From NCBI GenBank assembly GCA_016719605.1, contig JADJYW010000006.1, positions 384,302 through 448,301 of the forward strand: 64,000 nucleotides of DNA, written 5' to 3'. This DNA is from Lewinellaceae bacterium (GTDB lineage Bacteria; Bacteroidota; Bacteroidia; Chitinophagales; Saprospiraceae). Positions 1-9,181 of the stretch are shown in pieces (position 1 is the stretch's first letter; each line of letters begins with the position of its first letter). Below the pieces are notes generated by a model that searched no databases, was not told where the DNA came from, and worked only from the letters and a program-made list of their open reading frames with translations. The position numbers were made by a program, and so were the translations under genes.

Positions 1-150
1 ATCAATGAGTTGCTGCTGCTGGTGGGGGGGACAGACGAGTTTGTTTTGCTCAGTTTGACAGGAAAAATTGACCTCGACCAAATTTCCAATTTGTCCAAGG
101 GACTGGATATTGACGGGGTGAAACATTTGGAAAAAGTGAAAAAGAACTGA
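1..150 (+). CDS. DUF4252 family protein, C-terminal fragment
   Basis: The window opens inside a gene read in frame 1 and closed by TGA at 148-150, leaving 49 residues. The tail contains LLSLTGKIDLDQISNLSKGL, which matches the end of DUF4252 proteins: a small periplasmic or lipoprotein family of unknown function, common in Bacteroidota. The next gene starts 2 bases later and encodes a second member of the same family, so these are tandem paralogues in one transcript. The N-terminus and any signal peptide lie outside the window. Confidence 0.7.
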   Translation: MNELLLLVGGTDEFVLLSLTGKIDLDQISNLSKGLDIDGVKHLEKVKKN

Positions 151-152
151 TC

Positions 153-695
153 ATGAAGCAGTTACTTGTTTGCCTGATATTGACGCTGTCTGGCGCCAGC
201 CTGAGCGCCCAGGATTATGCGATGTACTGGAAATACAAGGATTACGACGGTGCTGTTGCGGTGACAGCGCCCCGCTGGGCTATCCACATAGGCTCGTGGT
301 TTTTGGGAGAAAAAACGGATCGCAAGATGCTGCGCAAAGTGCGCAAGGCGCGGGTGCTGGTGTTTGAAGGCGGGAATCTCCCGGTCTCCGAGTACGATAT
401 GCAGCGTTTTTACCACAAGGCAAAACAGCGAAACCTCGAAGAATTGCTTTCGGTGCGAAGTGCAGATACGCGGGTTTTGGTGCTGGCCAAAGAGCGCCGT
501 CGTGCGCTCCGAAAAATAGTGGTGCTGGTGCGCGAGCCGGAAACTTTTGCCCTGATTACCCTGCGCGGCAAGTTGCGTTACGAAGACATCGGCAAGTTGT
601 TGGAGCGGATTCCGAAGGAAAAGCAGCAGAAAGAAGGGGAGGAGGAGGGCAGGCCGCTCCTGCCGGATGGTGTGCGGTCGGTCATTCGGATTTAG
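153..695 (+). CDS. DUF4252 family secreted protein
   Basis: A 180-residue protein with a signal peptide at residues 1-19 (hydrophobic LLVCLILTLSGASLSA, then QD). The rest is a compact alpha/beta domain; residues about 125-150 (VVLVREPETFALITLRGKL) correspond to the conserved strand and closing helix also seen in the preceding gene. DUF4252 members are exported and have no established function. The C-terminus is charged and lysine/glutamate rich (KEKQQKEGEEEG). It starts 2 bases after the previous stop, implying translational coupling. A strong hairpin follows. Confidence 0.75.
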   Translation: MKQLLVCLILTLSGASLSAQDYAMYWKYKDYDGAVAVTAPRWAIHIGSWFLGEKTDRKMLRKVRKARVLVFEGGNLPVSEYDMQRFYHKAKQRNLEELLSVRSADTRVLVLAKERRRALRKIVVLVREPETFALITLRGKLRYEDIGKLLERIPKEKQQKEGEEEGRPLLPDGVRSVIRI

Positions 696-719
696 AATAA
701 ACCGCGCGGTCCAAAAATA

Positions 720-759
720 CGAAGGCGCCCGGAGCTACATGTTGCTCCGGGCGCCTTCG
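720..759. terminator. Bidirectional hairpin between convergent genes
   Basis: A perfect 16-base inverted repeat (CGAAGGCGCCCGGAGC with its complement, 8-base loop) lies between the plus-strand DUF4252 pair and the minus-strand DksA-like gene that ends at 784. Its position suggests it terminates both transcripts. There is no long T-run on either side. Confidence 0.75.
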
Positions 760-783
760 TGTTGTGCCGTATCGGGCTGCGCG

Positions 784-1374
784 CTAATCGTTGTCGTCGT
801 CTTCAAATTTTTGCGCGGAGTATCCGTCGGCGTTTTCCATGGTTTCGCTGCCGATCTCCCAGTTGTCCGAGCTGCCGCCCGAGCGCTGGCCGATGGGGAG
901 TCGCACCTTGTCGCCGATTGGTTTGGGCATGGGCGGTTCGTCGTCGTTGCTGAACGGATCGCCACTGGTCGGAGTGCCTGCGGGCATTTCCTTGTTCGAG
1001 CTGGTGAGGCTTTTGCCTTCCATGCTTTTGGTGGCATGCGGCACGAGGCGCAGGCGGTTTTTGTCAATCAGTTGGCCGGTCACGATGCAGACGCCGTATG
1101 TTTTACTTTGGACCCGCAGCAGGGCGTTGCGCAGGTCTTGCACATGGCGCTGCTGGCGGATGGCCATGCGCTGCAAAAGTTCCAGATCGGTATGTGCCGT
1201 TGAGTCGTCGTACCAGTCGCCACCTTGCTGGTTGAATCCGTTTTCGTTAAGTTCGTCCACTTGTCTTTGCGTAAAGTCAAGTTCCTCCTGGGCTTTTACG
1301 AGCTTGTCTTCTATCAGCAGCCTGAATTCTTCGAGTTCTTCATCGCTGTACCGTACGGTTGGTTCGTGTGCCAT
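784..1374 (-). CDS. DksA/TraR-family regulator with degenerate zinc site
   Basis: A 196-residue protein. Residues about 10-90 form the DksA-type coiled coil (EELEEFRLLIEDKLVKAQEE onward), followed by YGVCIVTGQLI near residue 94, the position of the DksA zinc finger. Only the first of the four zinc cysteines survives, as in the Bacteroidota DksA-like branch, whose finger reads C-x-V-T-G. The last 70 residues are low-complexity, acidic and proline/serine rich and are probably disordered. By family it should bind RNA polymerase through the secondary channel; whether it works with ppGpp cannot be read from sequence. It is monocistronic, with a -7 element about 50 bases upstream of the start. Confidence 0.85.
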   Translation of the reverse strand: MAHEPTVRYSDEELEEFRLLIEDKLVKAQEELDFTQRQVDELNENGFNQQGGDWYDDSTAHTDLELLQRMAIRQQRHVQDLRNALLRVQSKTYGVCIVTGQLIDKNRLRLVPHATKSMEGKSLTSSNKEMPAGTPTSGDPFSNDDEPPMPKPIGDKVRLPIGQRSGGSSDNWEIGSETMENADGYSAQKFEDDDND

Positions 1375-1776
1375 GATTGCGGTCTTTATTAAAGTGGTGA
1401 AACAAGAGGTTTTAAAAGGCGGGCAAAATTAGGGCAAAAAAAACGGGGCAAGCCCGGCGGCTTAAAAATTTAATGTTTGCTTTTTAAAATCGGGCAAAAA
1501 AAACTGAGTTAGACCAGGTGTTTGTGCATGAAAACCAGTGTTTTGAACCGTCATTTTGGTTTTTGCGGCAAGGTGCGGGCTAAGCCAGGCCGCGCGAGTT
1601 GAATCTCTTCAAAATCGCACATCGCCTGTCCTGTGGCGAATTGAGCCGCAAGCCGGGCCGGAGAAATGTTATACATTTGCGCGCTTTTTAAACGGTTCAA
1701 GCCAAACATCCATCGGAACGAAGTCCTGGCTTGCGCTGCTTGCAACCCAATTTTTGCTCTAATTGCGTAAAAGAAT
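1375..1776. other. 402-base divergent intergenic region
   Basis: The region separates the minus-strand dksA-like gene from the plus-strand E1 gene. It holds the dksA-like promoter and a lone -7-like TACATTTG at 1672-1679, about 100 bases before the E1 ATG, without a well-spaced -33 element. The only open frames are short and unlike any known protein. No RNA gene or riboswitch fold was recognised. Confidence 0.5.
1424..1451 (-). promoter_or_regulatory. Bacteroidota-type promoter for the dksA-like gene
   Basis: On the minus strand TAATTTTG (plus 1424-1431) matches the TAnnTTTG -7 consensus, and TTG (plus 1449-1451) lies 17 bases upstream as a -33 element. The predicted start is about 45-50 bases before the ATG at 1374. 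Confidence 0.5.
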
Positions 1777-4188
1777 ATGGTCGAGACAAAAACGCCGTCC
1801 CAGCCCGCGGCCCGATCCCAAAAACAAGGCCAATTGACCGATGCGTACCGACAAGAGGTGCTCCGCGATTTTCAAATCTGCTGTCTGAGCCGGGAGGCCA
1901 GTATTCTGGCTCGCAAGGAAGTACTCACCGGACGAGCCAATTTCGGCATCATCGGCGACGGCAAGGAGGTGGCTCAGGTGGCCATGGCCAAAGCCTGGCG
2001 CAAGGGCGACTTTCGTTCCGGTTACTACCGCGACCAAACGCTCCTGCTGGCACTTGACCTGATGACGCTCGACGATTTTTTCGGACAACTGTACGGCGAT
2101 CCCGAAAATGACAAGTTTTCCGGCGGCCGCCAGATGAATTGCCACTTCGCGACGCCCTTTGTGGACGAAAACGGCAACTGGCTTGATCTAAAAAACCGGT
2201 ACAACATTTCCTCCGACGTATCGCCCACCGGTGGCCAGATGGCCCGCGCCCTCGGCCTGGCTTTGCTTCCAAAAATTTCGTGAACAGCCCGCACTTGGCG
2301 GCCACCTGTCCGATCATGGCAACGAGGTTGTTTTTTTGCACCATCGGCGACGCATCCACGTCCGAGGGCGTTTTCTGGGAAACCGTGAACGCCGCGGGTG
2401 TGCTGCAGGCGCCGCTCGCCATTTCGGTTTGGGACGATGGCTACGGTATCTCTGTTCCCAAAAAATACCAGACGACCAAGGAAAATATCTCGCAAGTGCT
2501 GGGTGGTTTTGCCGGTGAGAACGGCCTCGATATCTATGTTGGCAAGGCGTGGGACTACCCGGGGCTGTGCAAACTGTACACGGAATCCGTGGCCGCGATG
2601 CGCCAAACACATCGCCCGGCACTGTTGCACATTCAGGAGGTGACCCAGCAACTGGGCCACTCTACTTCCGGCGACCACCGCCGCTACAAATCGCCCGAAC
2701 GCCTCGCTTTTGAGGAAGAATTTGATTGCAATAAACGTATGGCCGACTGGATGGTCGCCTCGGGTATCGCCACCGAACAAGAGATTGCCGCCGTCAAGGC
2801 CGAGGCTAAAAAAACAGCCACCGATGCTGCCCAGCGCGCCTTCCGCCACTACCACGATGCTGTAGCCGCCCAGCGCCAGATGCTGAACATAGCCTTGCAA
2901 GCCGTCTGCGCGGCACACCCCGAGGTATCGGCATTGGCAGAACTGGCTGCCGATTTGGAAAAATGCGCGACCCGATGCGCTCTGAACTACTGAAAATTGC
3001 CCGCCGTGCTGCTTTTGCCCTGGCGGGAAAAAGCAGCACGGCGAAAGAACAACTGATTGCCTTTGCCGGTCAGGAGCAAAAAACGGGGAGCGCTGGTACT
3101 CGGCACACCTGTATAGTGGTAGCCCGAAATCAGCGTTGAATATACCGGTTGTGCCTCCGGATTTTTCTGAAAATTCCCCGCAGAAAGATGGCTACGAGGT
3201 GCTGAACGCCTGTTTTGATGCCAATTTTGCCCGGTTCCCGGAGCTGTTCGCATTTGGCGAAGACGTAGGCCGTATTGGCGATGTGAACCAGGGTTTGCGC
3301 GGGATGCAGGAAAAGTATGGTGTCGAGCGCGTGTTTGATACCGGAATCCGCGAGTGGACCATCATGGGGCAAGCTATCGGCATGGCGATGCGTGGGTTGC
3401 GGCCCATCGCCGAAATACAGTACCTTGACTATTTGCTGTACGGCTTATCGGCGCTGTCGGACGATTTGTGTACCGTACGCTGGCGCTCCAATAACCAGCA
3501 GGCCGCGCCGGCCATCATTCGCACGCGGGGTCACCGCCTCGTGGGCGTTTGGCATGCCGGTTCGCCTATGGGCATGATGTTGGGTTCTTTGCGCGGGATG
3601 TACTTCTGTGTGCCCCGCAATATGACCCAGGCTGCCGGTATGTACAATACCCTGCTTCGGAGCGACGATCCGGCTATTGTGGTCGAGTGTCTGAACGGCT
3701 ACCGCCTCAAGGAACGCTTGCCGGACAACATCGGCACATTTACCGTGCCGCTGGGTGTACCCGAAATCTTGCGCACGGGTACCGATGTCACACTCATCAC
3801 CTATGGCTCAAGCGTGCGTATCGCCGAGGAGGCTTGTGATCTGCTGGCAGCGCACGGCATTTCCGTAGAAATCGTGGATGTGCAAACACTGTTGCCTTTC
3901 GATTTGCCACAGATTTGCCTGCAATCGTTGCAAAAAACCAGCCGTGTCGTTTTTCTGGACGAAGACTTTCAGGGAGGGGCCACGGGGTACCTGATGCAGC
4001 AAGTACTGGACGAACAGGGGGGCTACCGCTATCTGGACTCTGCTCCGGTAGCCGTAGCGGCTAAAGATCACCGTCCGGCCTACGGTCAGGATGGGGACTA
4101 CTTCAGCAAACCGCAGGCGGAAGACGTGTTTGAGGCCGTGTATGGACTGATGCGGGAGGTGGAGCCGGAGCGGTTTGTTGCATGGTAG
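1777..4188 (+). CDS. Fused 2-oxoacid dehydrogenase E1 alpha-beta, interrupted by three single-base gaps
   Basis: A thiamine-diphosphate-dependent decarboxylase of the pyruvate/branched-chain 2-oxoacid dehydrogenase type, with alpha and beta halves fused as is common in Bacteroidota. The alpha half carries the ThDP motif [19 protein letters not shown]; the beta half (from about 3150) carries [14 protein letters not shown] and the C-terminal transketolase domain. The reading frame moves three times: near 2265 (TTGCT where TTGGCT is expected), at the A-run 2959-2963 and at the G-run 3085-3088. Each is one missing base; restoring all three gives one frame of about 804 residues with ...[11 protein letters not shown]... 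and ...[18 protein letters not shown]... linking the halves. The internal ATG at 2963 and TTG at 3136 are therefore not starts. Substrate is uncertain (pyruvate or branched-chain). No E2 or E3 gene is adjacent. Confidence 0.85.
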
Positions 4189-4208
4189 CCAAAAATTTTA
4201 CAATATCC

Positions 4209-4238
4209 TTGCAAACCACAAGTGCTTCCCTACCTTTG
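4209..4238 (+). promoter_or_regulatory. Distal promoter of the respiratory operon
   Basis: TTG at 4209-4211, 19 bases, then TACCTTTG at 4231-4238 fit the Bacteroidota sigma-A consensus. It lies just after the E1 stop and would give a leader of about 215 bases before actA. Confidence 0.5.
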
Positions 4239-4327
4239 CCCCCCAAGTTTTTAACCCTTTGTTAACGCCGGATTTTTAAGTCAAAAATTTAGATAGCATC
4301 TAAATAGAATACTGATTTAACACTTCA

Positions 4328-4358
4328 TTTGGCGGGAAAGAGACCATTGGTATTTTTG
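4328..4358 (+). promoter_or_regulatory. Proximal promoter of the act-cox operon
   Basis: TTTG at 4328-4331, a 19-base spacer and TATTTTTG at 4351-4358 match the TTTG-N19-TAnnTTTG consensus exactly. Transcription would start about 95 bases before the actA ATG at 4462, so this is the best candidate for the main promoter of the respiratory operon. Confidence 0.65.
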
Positions 4359-4461
4359 CCCCGCCAATCTCCGAATGATTCTGTTTGATATACCGATGTT
4401 TCAGATTCCCCGACCAAGTGATTTTTCTTTGTAAAACGCCATCAACTAGCACCGCATCAAT

Positions 4462-5865
4462 ATGTTGCTAAAACGCATCTGCTGGGTATCTTCGATTGTA
4501 CTACTTGCCTCTTTTGCTGCTCAGGCGGCGCCTAATGTCGAAGAAGGCAAAAACTTATTCATTGCCAACTGTGCCGCCTGTCACAACAAAAATATGAAGG
4601 ACAACCTCACCGGCCCTGCTTTGGCAGGGGTAGAAGAGCGTTGGGCTGCATATCCTCGGACAGATTTGTACAAGTGGGTTCGATTTTCCCAAAATATGGT
4701 CACAGAAGGCCATCCGCGTGCTGTGGAACTCTGGGCGCAGTGGAAGCCGACACTGATGAACAACTTTCCGGGGCTGACGGACGACCAGATTGAAAGTGTC
4801 CTGTTGTACATCAATGATGTGGCGAACAAAAAACCGACTACCCCTGCTCCGGGCACGGATACTGCAGGTACCGGTGGTGGTTCCGGTTCCGGCACGAATA
4901 TGTGGGTATTTGCCGGTCTGGCGCTGATTCTCGCGCTGTTGGCTTTCGCCCTCATGCGTATTATTGATAATCTGAGCAACATTACCCGGGTACAAGCAGG
5001 CGAGGCGCCGGTCAATCGTACGTTGTTGCAGGTGCTGACCACCAAAGGCGCTGTCGCGTTTTTAGTATTCGCTGTCACACTGATTTTCGGCTACAAAACG
5101 GTGGACAATGCCACTCGGATGGGGCGCCAACAGAATTATCAACCGGAGCAGCCCATCGCGTTCAGCCACCAGTTGCACGCCGGCGCCAACAAAATTGACT
5201 GCCAATACTGCCACGATTCTGCCCGGCGCTCCAAGCACTCGCTGATCCCCGGCACTAATACCTGTATGAATTGCCACTCGGCCGTGAAAAAAGGCACCAA
5301 GTCGGGCACTTCGGAGATTACCAAAATTTTTGCCTCCATTGGTTTCGATCCGATCACCAACAAGTATATCCCGGACTACGACAACTGGACGGACAAACAA
5401 ATCGAAGACCTGTACAAGCAATGGATCGGTCAGGAGTACATCGCTTCCAATAGCCTTCCGGCCATGAATGATGCTGGACGCTCCATTGTTCAGGATCAAT
5501 GGGAAGGAATTGTGAAGGCACTGAAAAACGATTCCAACGGAAAAATCCAGGGACCTATCGAGTGGGTACGTATTCACAATCTGGCCGACCACGCCTATTT
5601 TAACCATGCCCAGCACGTCGCTGTAGGGCAGGTCGCTTGCCAAAAATGCCACGGCCCGGTGGAGCAAATGGAAGAAGTTTACCAGTACTCCACACTCGGA
5701 ATGGGCTGGTGCATCAACTGCCACCGCGAAACGGAGGTCAAGTTCAAGGACAACGACTACTACAAACAATTTGAACGCTACCACCAGGAACTCAAAGACG
5801 GCAAACGGGATAAAGTGACCGTGGCTGACGTGGGCGGTTTGGAATGCCAAAAATGCCACTATTAA
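4462..5865 (+). CDS. actA: Alternative complex III subunit ActA, multiheme cytochrome c
   Basis: Electron-transfer subunit of quinol:cytochrome c/oxygen oxidoreductase (ACIII). The 467-residue protein has a signal sequence at 1-23 and six CxxCH sites: CAACH (37-41), then CQYCH, CMNCH, CQKCH, CINCH and a last CQKCH at 462-466, one residue from the end. The first site lies in a separate N-terminal cytochrome c domain. A Gly/Thr-rich linker and two hydrophobic segments (about 147-168 and 192-210) precede the five-heme periplasmic part. The characterised Rhodothermus ActA is pentaheme, so the N-terminal domain is an extra heme relative to it. First gene of the operon; its 3' end overlaps an alternative upstream start for actB. 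Confidence 0.95.
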   Translation: MLLKRICWVSSIVLLASFAAQAAPNVEEGKNLFIANCAACHNKNMKDNLTGPALAGVEERWAAYPRTDLYKWVRFSQNMVTEGHPRAVELWAQWKPTLMNNFPGLTDDQIESVLLYINDVANKKPTTPAPGTDTAGTGGGSGSGTNMWVFAGLALILALLAFALMRIIDNLSNITRVQAGEAPVNRTLLQVLTTKGAVAFLVFAVTLIFGYKTVDNATRMGRQQNYQPEQPIAFSHQLHAGANKIDCQYCHDSARRSKHSLIPGTNTCMNCHSAVKKGTKSGTSEITKIFASIGFDPITNKYIPDYDNWTDKQIEDLYKQWIGQEYIASNSLPAMNDAGRSIVQDQWEGIVKALKNDSNGKIQGPIEWVRIHNLADHAYFNHAQHVAVGQVACQKCHGPVEQMEEVYQYSTLGMGWCINCHRETEVKFKDNDYYKQFERYHQELKDGKRDKVTVADVGGLECQKCHY

Positions 5866-5912
5866 GATATTGGGTGTCCAATCGCTCAATCACTCCATCA
5901 CACAATTTTTCA

Positions 5913-8900
5913 ATGATTAATATGCACCACGACAACGGTATTTGGGTCAGCACCGAAGATTTGAACCGGGAAGAATCCTTTCTCCAGTCCGCAGAAAAGG
6001 AGTTTTCCGTGGAAAACATGGCCGAAACAGATGGCCAATGGGCGGCTTCACGCCGTGATTTTCTCAAACTGATGGGCTTCGGGCTGGGTGCTGCCACACT
6101 GGCGGCGTCCTGTGAAATTCCGGTCAAAAAAGCCATTCCGTACGTCACAAAACCGGACTCCATTGTCCCGGGGGTGGCCAACTACTTCGCCTCGTCGTTC
6201 GTCAACGGCAGCGACTATTGCTCCATTCTGGTTAAAACACGGGAGGGCCGTCCGATTAAAATTGAAGGCAACAGCCTGAGCAGCATTACGGCCGGTGGTA
6301 CGAGTGCCCGCGCTCAGGCCATGGTGCTTAGCCTGTATGATACGCGGCGCATTCAGAGCGCCGGGACGGTAGAAAATGGCGCCGTGAGCAAGTTATCTTG
6401 GCAAGATCTGGACAACAAGGTCAAAGGCCAGTTGCAATTGGGCGGCAATATCCGCCTCATTACCAATACGATCATCAGCCCGACGGCAAAAAAAGCCCTG
6501 GCAGAATTCACGGCAAAATATCCCAACACCCGGGTTGTCTCCTACGATCCTGTCTCCAGTGCGGCCTTGCTTGCTGCCAATGAGCAGTGCTTTGGCATAC
6601 GCGGCATTCCTTCCTACAAGTTTGGCGAAGCCGATGTTATTTTGTCCTTTGATGCCGATTTTCTGGGCACCTGGGTCAGTCCGATTGAGTTTGCCCGCGC
6701 TTATGCCTCCAAGCGCAAGATCAAATCCGTGCAAGGGGCTACGATGTCGCGCCACTATCAGGTAGAAAGCCATGTCAGCCTTTCCGGCTCCAATGCCGAT
6801 ACCCGTATTCAAATCAAGCCCAGCGAAATGGGTGCTGCCATTTGTGCCCTGCACAACGAAGTGGCAGCACTGACCGGCGGAAGCAGTATCAGCGGCCCTG
6901 CCCTGAGCGACAAGGCCAAGGCTGCCCTGAAAAAAGCAGCGGCTGATTTGGTGACTGCCCGTGGCAAGTCGCTGGTAGTTTGTGGCTCAAACAACGTGAT
7001 GGAGCAGGTGATCGTCAACAAGATTAACGACCTGCTTGGCAATATCAACACGACCATTGATTTCAGTGTGCTGAACAATACCCGCCAGGGCGACGAGCGT
7101 GATATGGCTCGCTTGATCGGTGAAATGAATGCCGGTCAGGTAGCACTCGCCATTGTCTGGGGAGCCAATCCGGCCTACGAGCTGCCAAACGCCGACAAAT
7201 TCAAGGAGGCATTTGCCAAAGTAAATACGCGTATTTCGTTTTCCGGGGTCATGGATGAAACGACGGCACTTTGTTCGCACGCCGCACCGGCCCACCACCA
7301 GTTGGAAGCCTGGGGCGATGCCGAGCCTAAAACCGGTCATTACAGCCTGATTCAGCCGACCATAGCGCCGCTCTTTGATACCCGCCAGGCTGAGCATTCG
7401 CTGCTGGAGTGGGCAGAAAGCGCCAACTTGAATCGCGACGACGAACAGCCCTACTACCAGTATTTGAAATCGCACTGGGCAAACGACCTGCGTGCTATGC
7501 AAAGCAAGTACAATACCGGTGCAGCATTTTGGGATATGAGCCTGCACGACGGCGTATTTGAAAATCCTGCCGGCCCGCGTACGGTTGCTTTCAACAGTGG
7601 TGTTTCGCTGAATTCAGCCGGTGTTACCCAGCCTGCTTCCGGCGCCGTGGAAATTTCCTTCTACGAAACCGTAAACATTGGCAACGGCCAATACGCCCAC
7701 AACCCCTGGTTGCAGGAAATGCCCGACCCGGTCAATCGCACCGTTTGGGGCAACTACCTGTGCGTTCCGATTGAATGGGATGGCAATAAAAAAATGAACG
7801 GCTGGATGAACCTCAACGACGGCGACAATGTCGAGGTTGAAGTCAACGGCAAAAAATTGACCTGCACGGTTGTGCGGACTTTTGGCCAGGCTCCCGGCAC
7901 GGTTTCAATCGCCCTTGGCGGTGGCCGCGAAAGCGGTGGTTGTGGGGTTGGGTACGGTGTGAATGTGAATCCGTGGCTCCCGATGGAAGGTGGTATGATC
8001 CAGTATTTTGCCAAAGCAGCCAAAGTGGAAGCCACCGGCACCGTAGACAAACACTTCGCTTGTGTGCAGCACCACCACACGATGGGCCTCGCTGCTACGG
8101 ATGCGAAAGGCAACACCATCAACGCCGACGAACAGGTGCTGGCTTACCAAGGCTCCCTGACCGACCGCTCGGTTATTTTCCAGGCCAACTTGAAAGAACT
8201 GCCGAAGTTGGCGGAAAAACTGGCGGAATTCCACCAGCATTCCGATCACCTGAATACGCAGACCCTGTACCAAGACAACGTGGAGTACTTTGCTGCGGGT
8301 GTGAAATGGGGAATGTATGTTGACCTCAACTCGTGCATCGGTTGCGGCGCCTGTCAGGTCGCCTGCGTGAGTGAGAACAATGTGCCTGTTGTGGGTAAAA
8401 AAGAGGTAGCCCGCCACCATGAGATGACGTGGCTGCGTATTGACCGCTATTTTTATGGCGATCTGGAAAACCCGAAAGTGGTTTATCAGCCAATGATGTG
8501 CCAGCACTGCGATAATGCGCCTTGCGAAAACGTGTGTCCGGTGAACGCCACCAACCACTCCATGGAGGGACTAAACCAGATGGCCTATAACCGTTGCATC
8601 GGTACGCGCTACTGCGCCAACAACTGCCCGTACAAAGTTCGTCGTTTCAACTGGCTGGACTATACGACAGCCGATACCTGGCCGGCTAATGAAGAACGTC
8701 TGTTCCGAGTTGACGGCGCTGATGTACCGTTTTATGCCGACAATCTGGTTCGTATGGTAATGAACCCGGACGTGACTGTGCGCAGCCGCGGTGTTATCGA
8801 AAAATGCTCTTTCTGCATTCAGCGTATCCAGGAGGGCAAACTGACGGCGAAGAAGGAAAATCGTGCTATTCTCGACAATGATGTGCGCTCGGCTTGTCAA

Positions 8901-9062
8901 ACAGCCTGCCCGACCGGCGCCATTGTGTTCGGAAACCTGAATAATCCGGACAGCGCAGTCAACAAAGCCGCTGCGGGAGTTGGTGATCTGGCTTATCAAG
9001 TTTTGGAAGAAATAAACGTTCGGCCCGGCGTCAAGTACTCGGCGAAAATTCACAATTCTTAA
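5913..9062 (+). CDS. actB: Alternative complex III subunit ActB, iron-sulfur/molybdopterin-like subunit
   Basis: Large peripheral subunit of ACIII, about 1049 residues from the ATG chosen at 5913; an upstream in-frame ATG at 5844 would overlap actA and adds an unconserved stretch. A Tat-like motif SRRDFLK (residues 46-52) and hydrophobic segment end in LAASC (Cys67), suggesting a Tat-exported lipoprotein (the family is called TAT-variant-translocated molybdopterin oxidoreductase). The N-terminal two thirds resemble a molybdopterin oxidoreductase; in ACIII this domain holds no cofactor. The C-terminal third is a four-cluster ferredoxin domain: CIGCGACQVAC, CQHCDNAPCENVC, CIGTRYCANNC and CSFC...CQTACP. 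Confidence 0.95.
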   Translation: MINMHHDNGIWVSTEDLNREESFLQSAEKEFSVENMAETDGQWAASRRDFLKLMGFGLGAATLAASCEIPVKKAIPYVTKPDSIVPGVANYFASSFVNGSDYCSILVKTREGRPIKIEGNSLSSITAGGTSARAQAMVLSLYDTRRIQSAGTVENGAVSKLSWQDLDNKVKGQLQLGGNIRLITNTIISPTAKKALAEFTAKYPNTRVVSYDPVSSAALLAANEQCFGIRGIPSYKFGEADVILSFDADFLGTWVSPIEFARAYASKRKIKSVQGATMSRHYQVESHVSLSGSNADTRIQIKPSEMGAAICALHNEVAALTGGSSISGPALSDKAKAALKKAAADLVTARGKSLVVCGSNNVMEQVIVNKINDLLGNINTTIDFSVLNNTRQGDERDMARLIGEMNAGQVALAIVWGANPAYELPNADKFKEAFAKVNTRISFSGVMDETTALCSHAAPAHHQLEAWGDAEPKTGHYSLIQPTIAPLFDTRQAEHSLLEWAESANLNRDDEQPYYQYLKSHWANDLRAMQSKYNTGAAFWDMSLHDGVFENPAGPRTVAFNSGVSLNSAGVTQPASGAVEISFYETVNIGNGQYAHNPWLQEMPDPVNRTVWGNYLCVPIEWDGNKKMNGWMNLNDGDNVEVEVNGKKLTCTVVRTFGQAPGTVSIALGGGRESGGCGVGYGVNVNPWLPMEGGMIQYFAKAAKVEATGTVDKHFACVQHHHTMGLAATDAKGNTINADEQVLAYQGSLTDRSVIFQANLKELPKLAEKLAEFHQHSDHLNTQTLYQDNVEYFAAGVKWGMYVDLNSCIGCGACQVACVSENNVPVVGKKEVARHHEMTWLRIDRYFYGDLENPKVVYQPMMCQHCDNAPCENVCPVNATNHSMEGLNQMAYNRCIGTRYCANNCPYKVRRFNWLDYTTADTWPANEERLFRVDGADVPFYADNLVRMVMNPDVTVRSRGVIEKCSFCIQRIQEGKLTAKKENRAILDNDVRSACQTACPTGAIVFGNLNNPDSAVNKAAAGVGDLAYQVLEEINVRPGVKYSAKIHNS

Positions 9063-9070
9063 GGGTTAAA

Positions 9071-9161
9071 GGTTTCTGGTTAGAAGGTTTCTGGTTCGTC
9101 CAACCTTCTAACCAGAAACCTTCTAACCTTCAAGCCAGAAACCCTCAAGCCAGAAACCTTT
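9071..9161. repeat. Intergenic repeat cluster with inverted and about 15-base tandem units
   Basis: The actB-actC gap holds a 19-base perfect inverted repeat (GGTTTCTGGTTAGAAGGTT at 9071-9089 with its complement at 9102-9120) followed by tandem units such as AAGCCAGAAACCCTC (9132-9146) and AAGCCAGAAACCTTT (9147-9161). The core word AACCTTCTAACCAG recurs in the tandem repeat at 55748-55792. It could form a strong intra-operon hairpin that adjusts expression of downstream genes or stabilises mRNA ends; that role is inference. Confidence 0.8.
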
Positions 9162-9181
9162 TAAATTCAACGATCAAGAAT

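Noticed and set aside
2280..2993. Separate E1 alpha fragment starting at 2280 as its own gene
   Set aside because: Its start falls inside conserved E1 sequence and it continues the upstream frame after a one-base loss.
2955..3095. Programmed frameshifting in the E1 gene
   Set aside because: Three shifts in one gene, no slippery heptamer with a downstream structure, and the same kind of indel in ten unrelated genes argue for sequence error.
9063..9181. CRISPR-like array in the actB-actC gap
   Set aside because: Units are about 15 bases with inverted copies and no spacers of regular length, and no cas genes are near.
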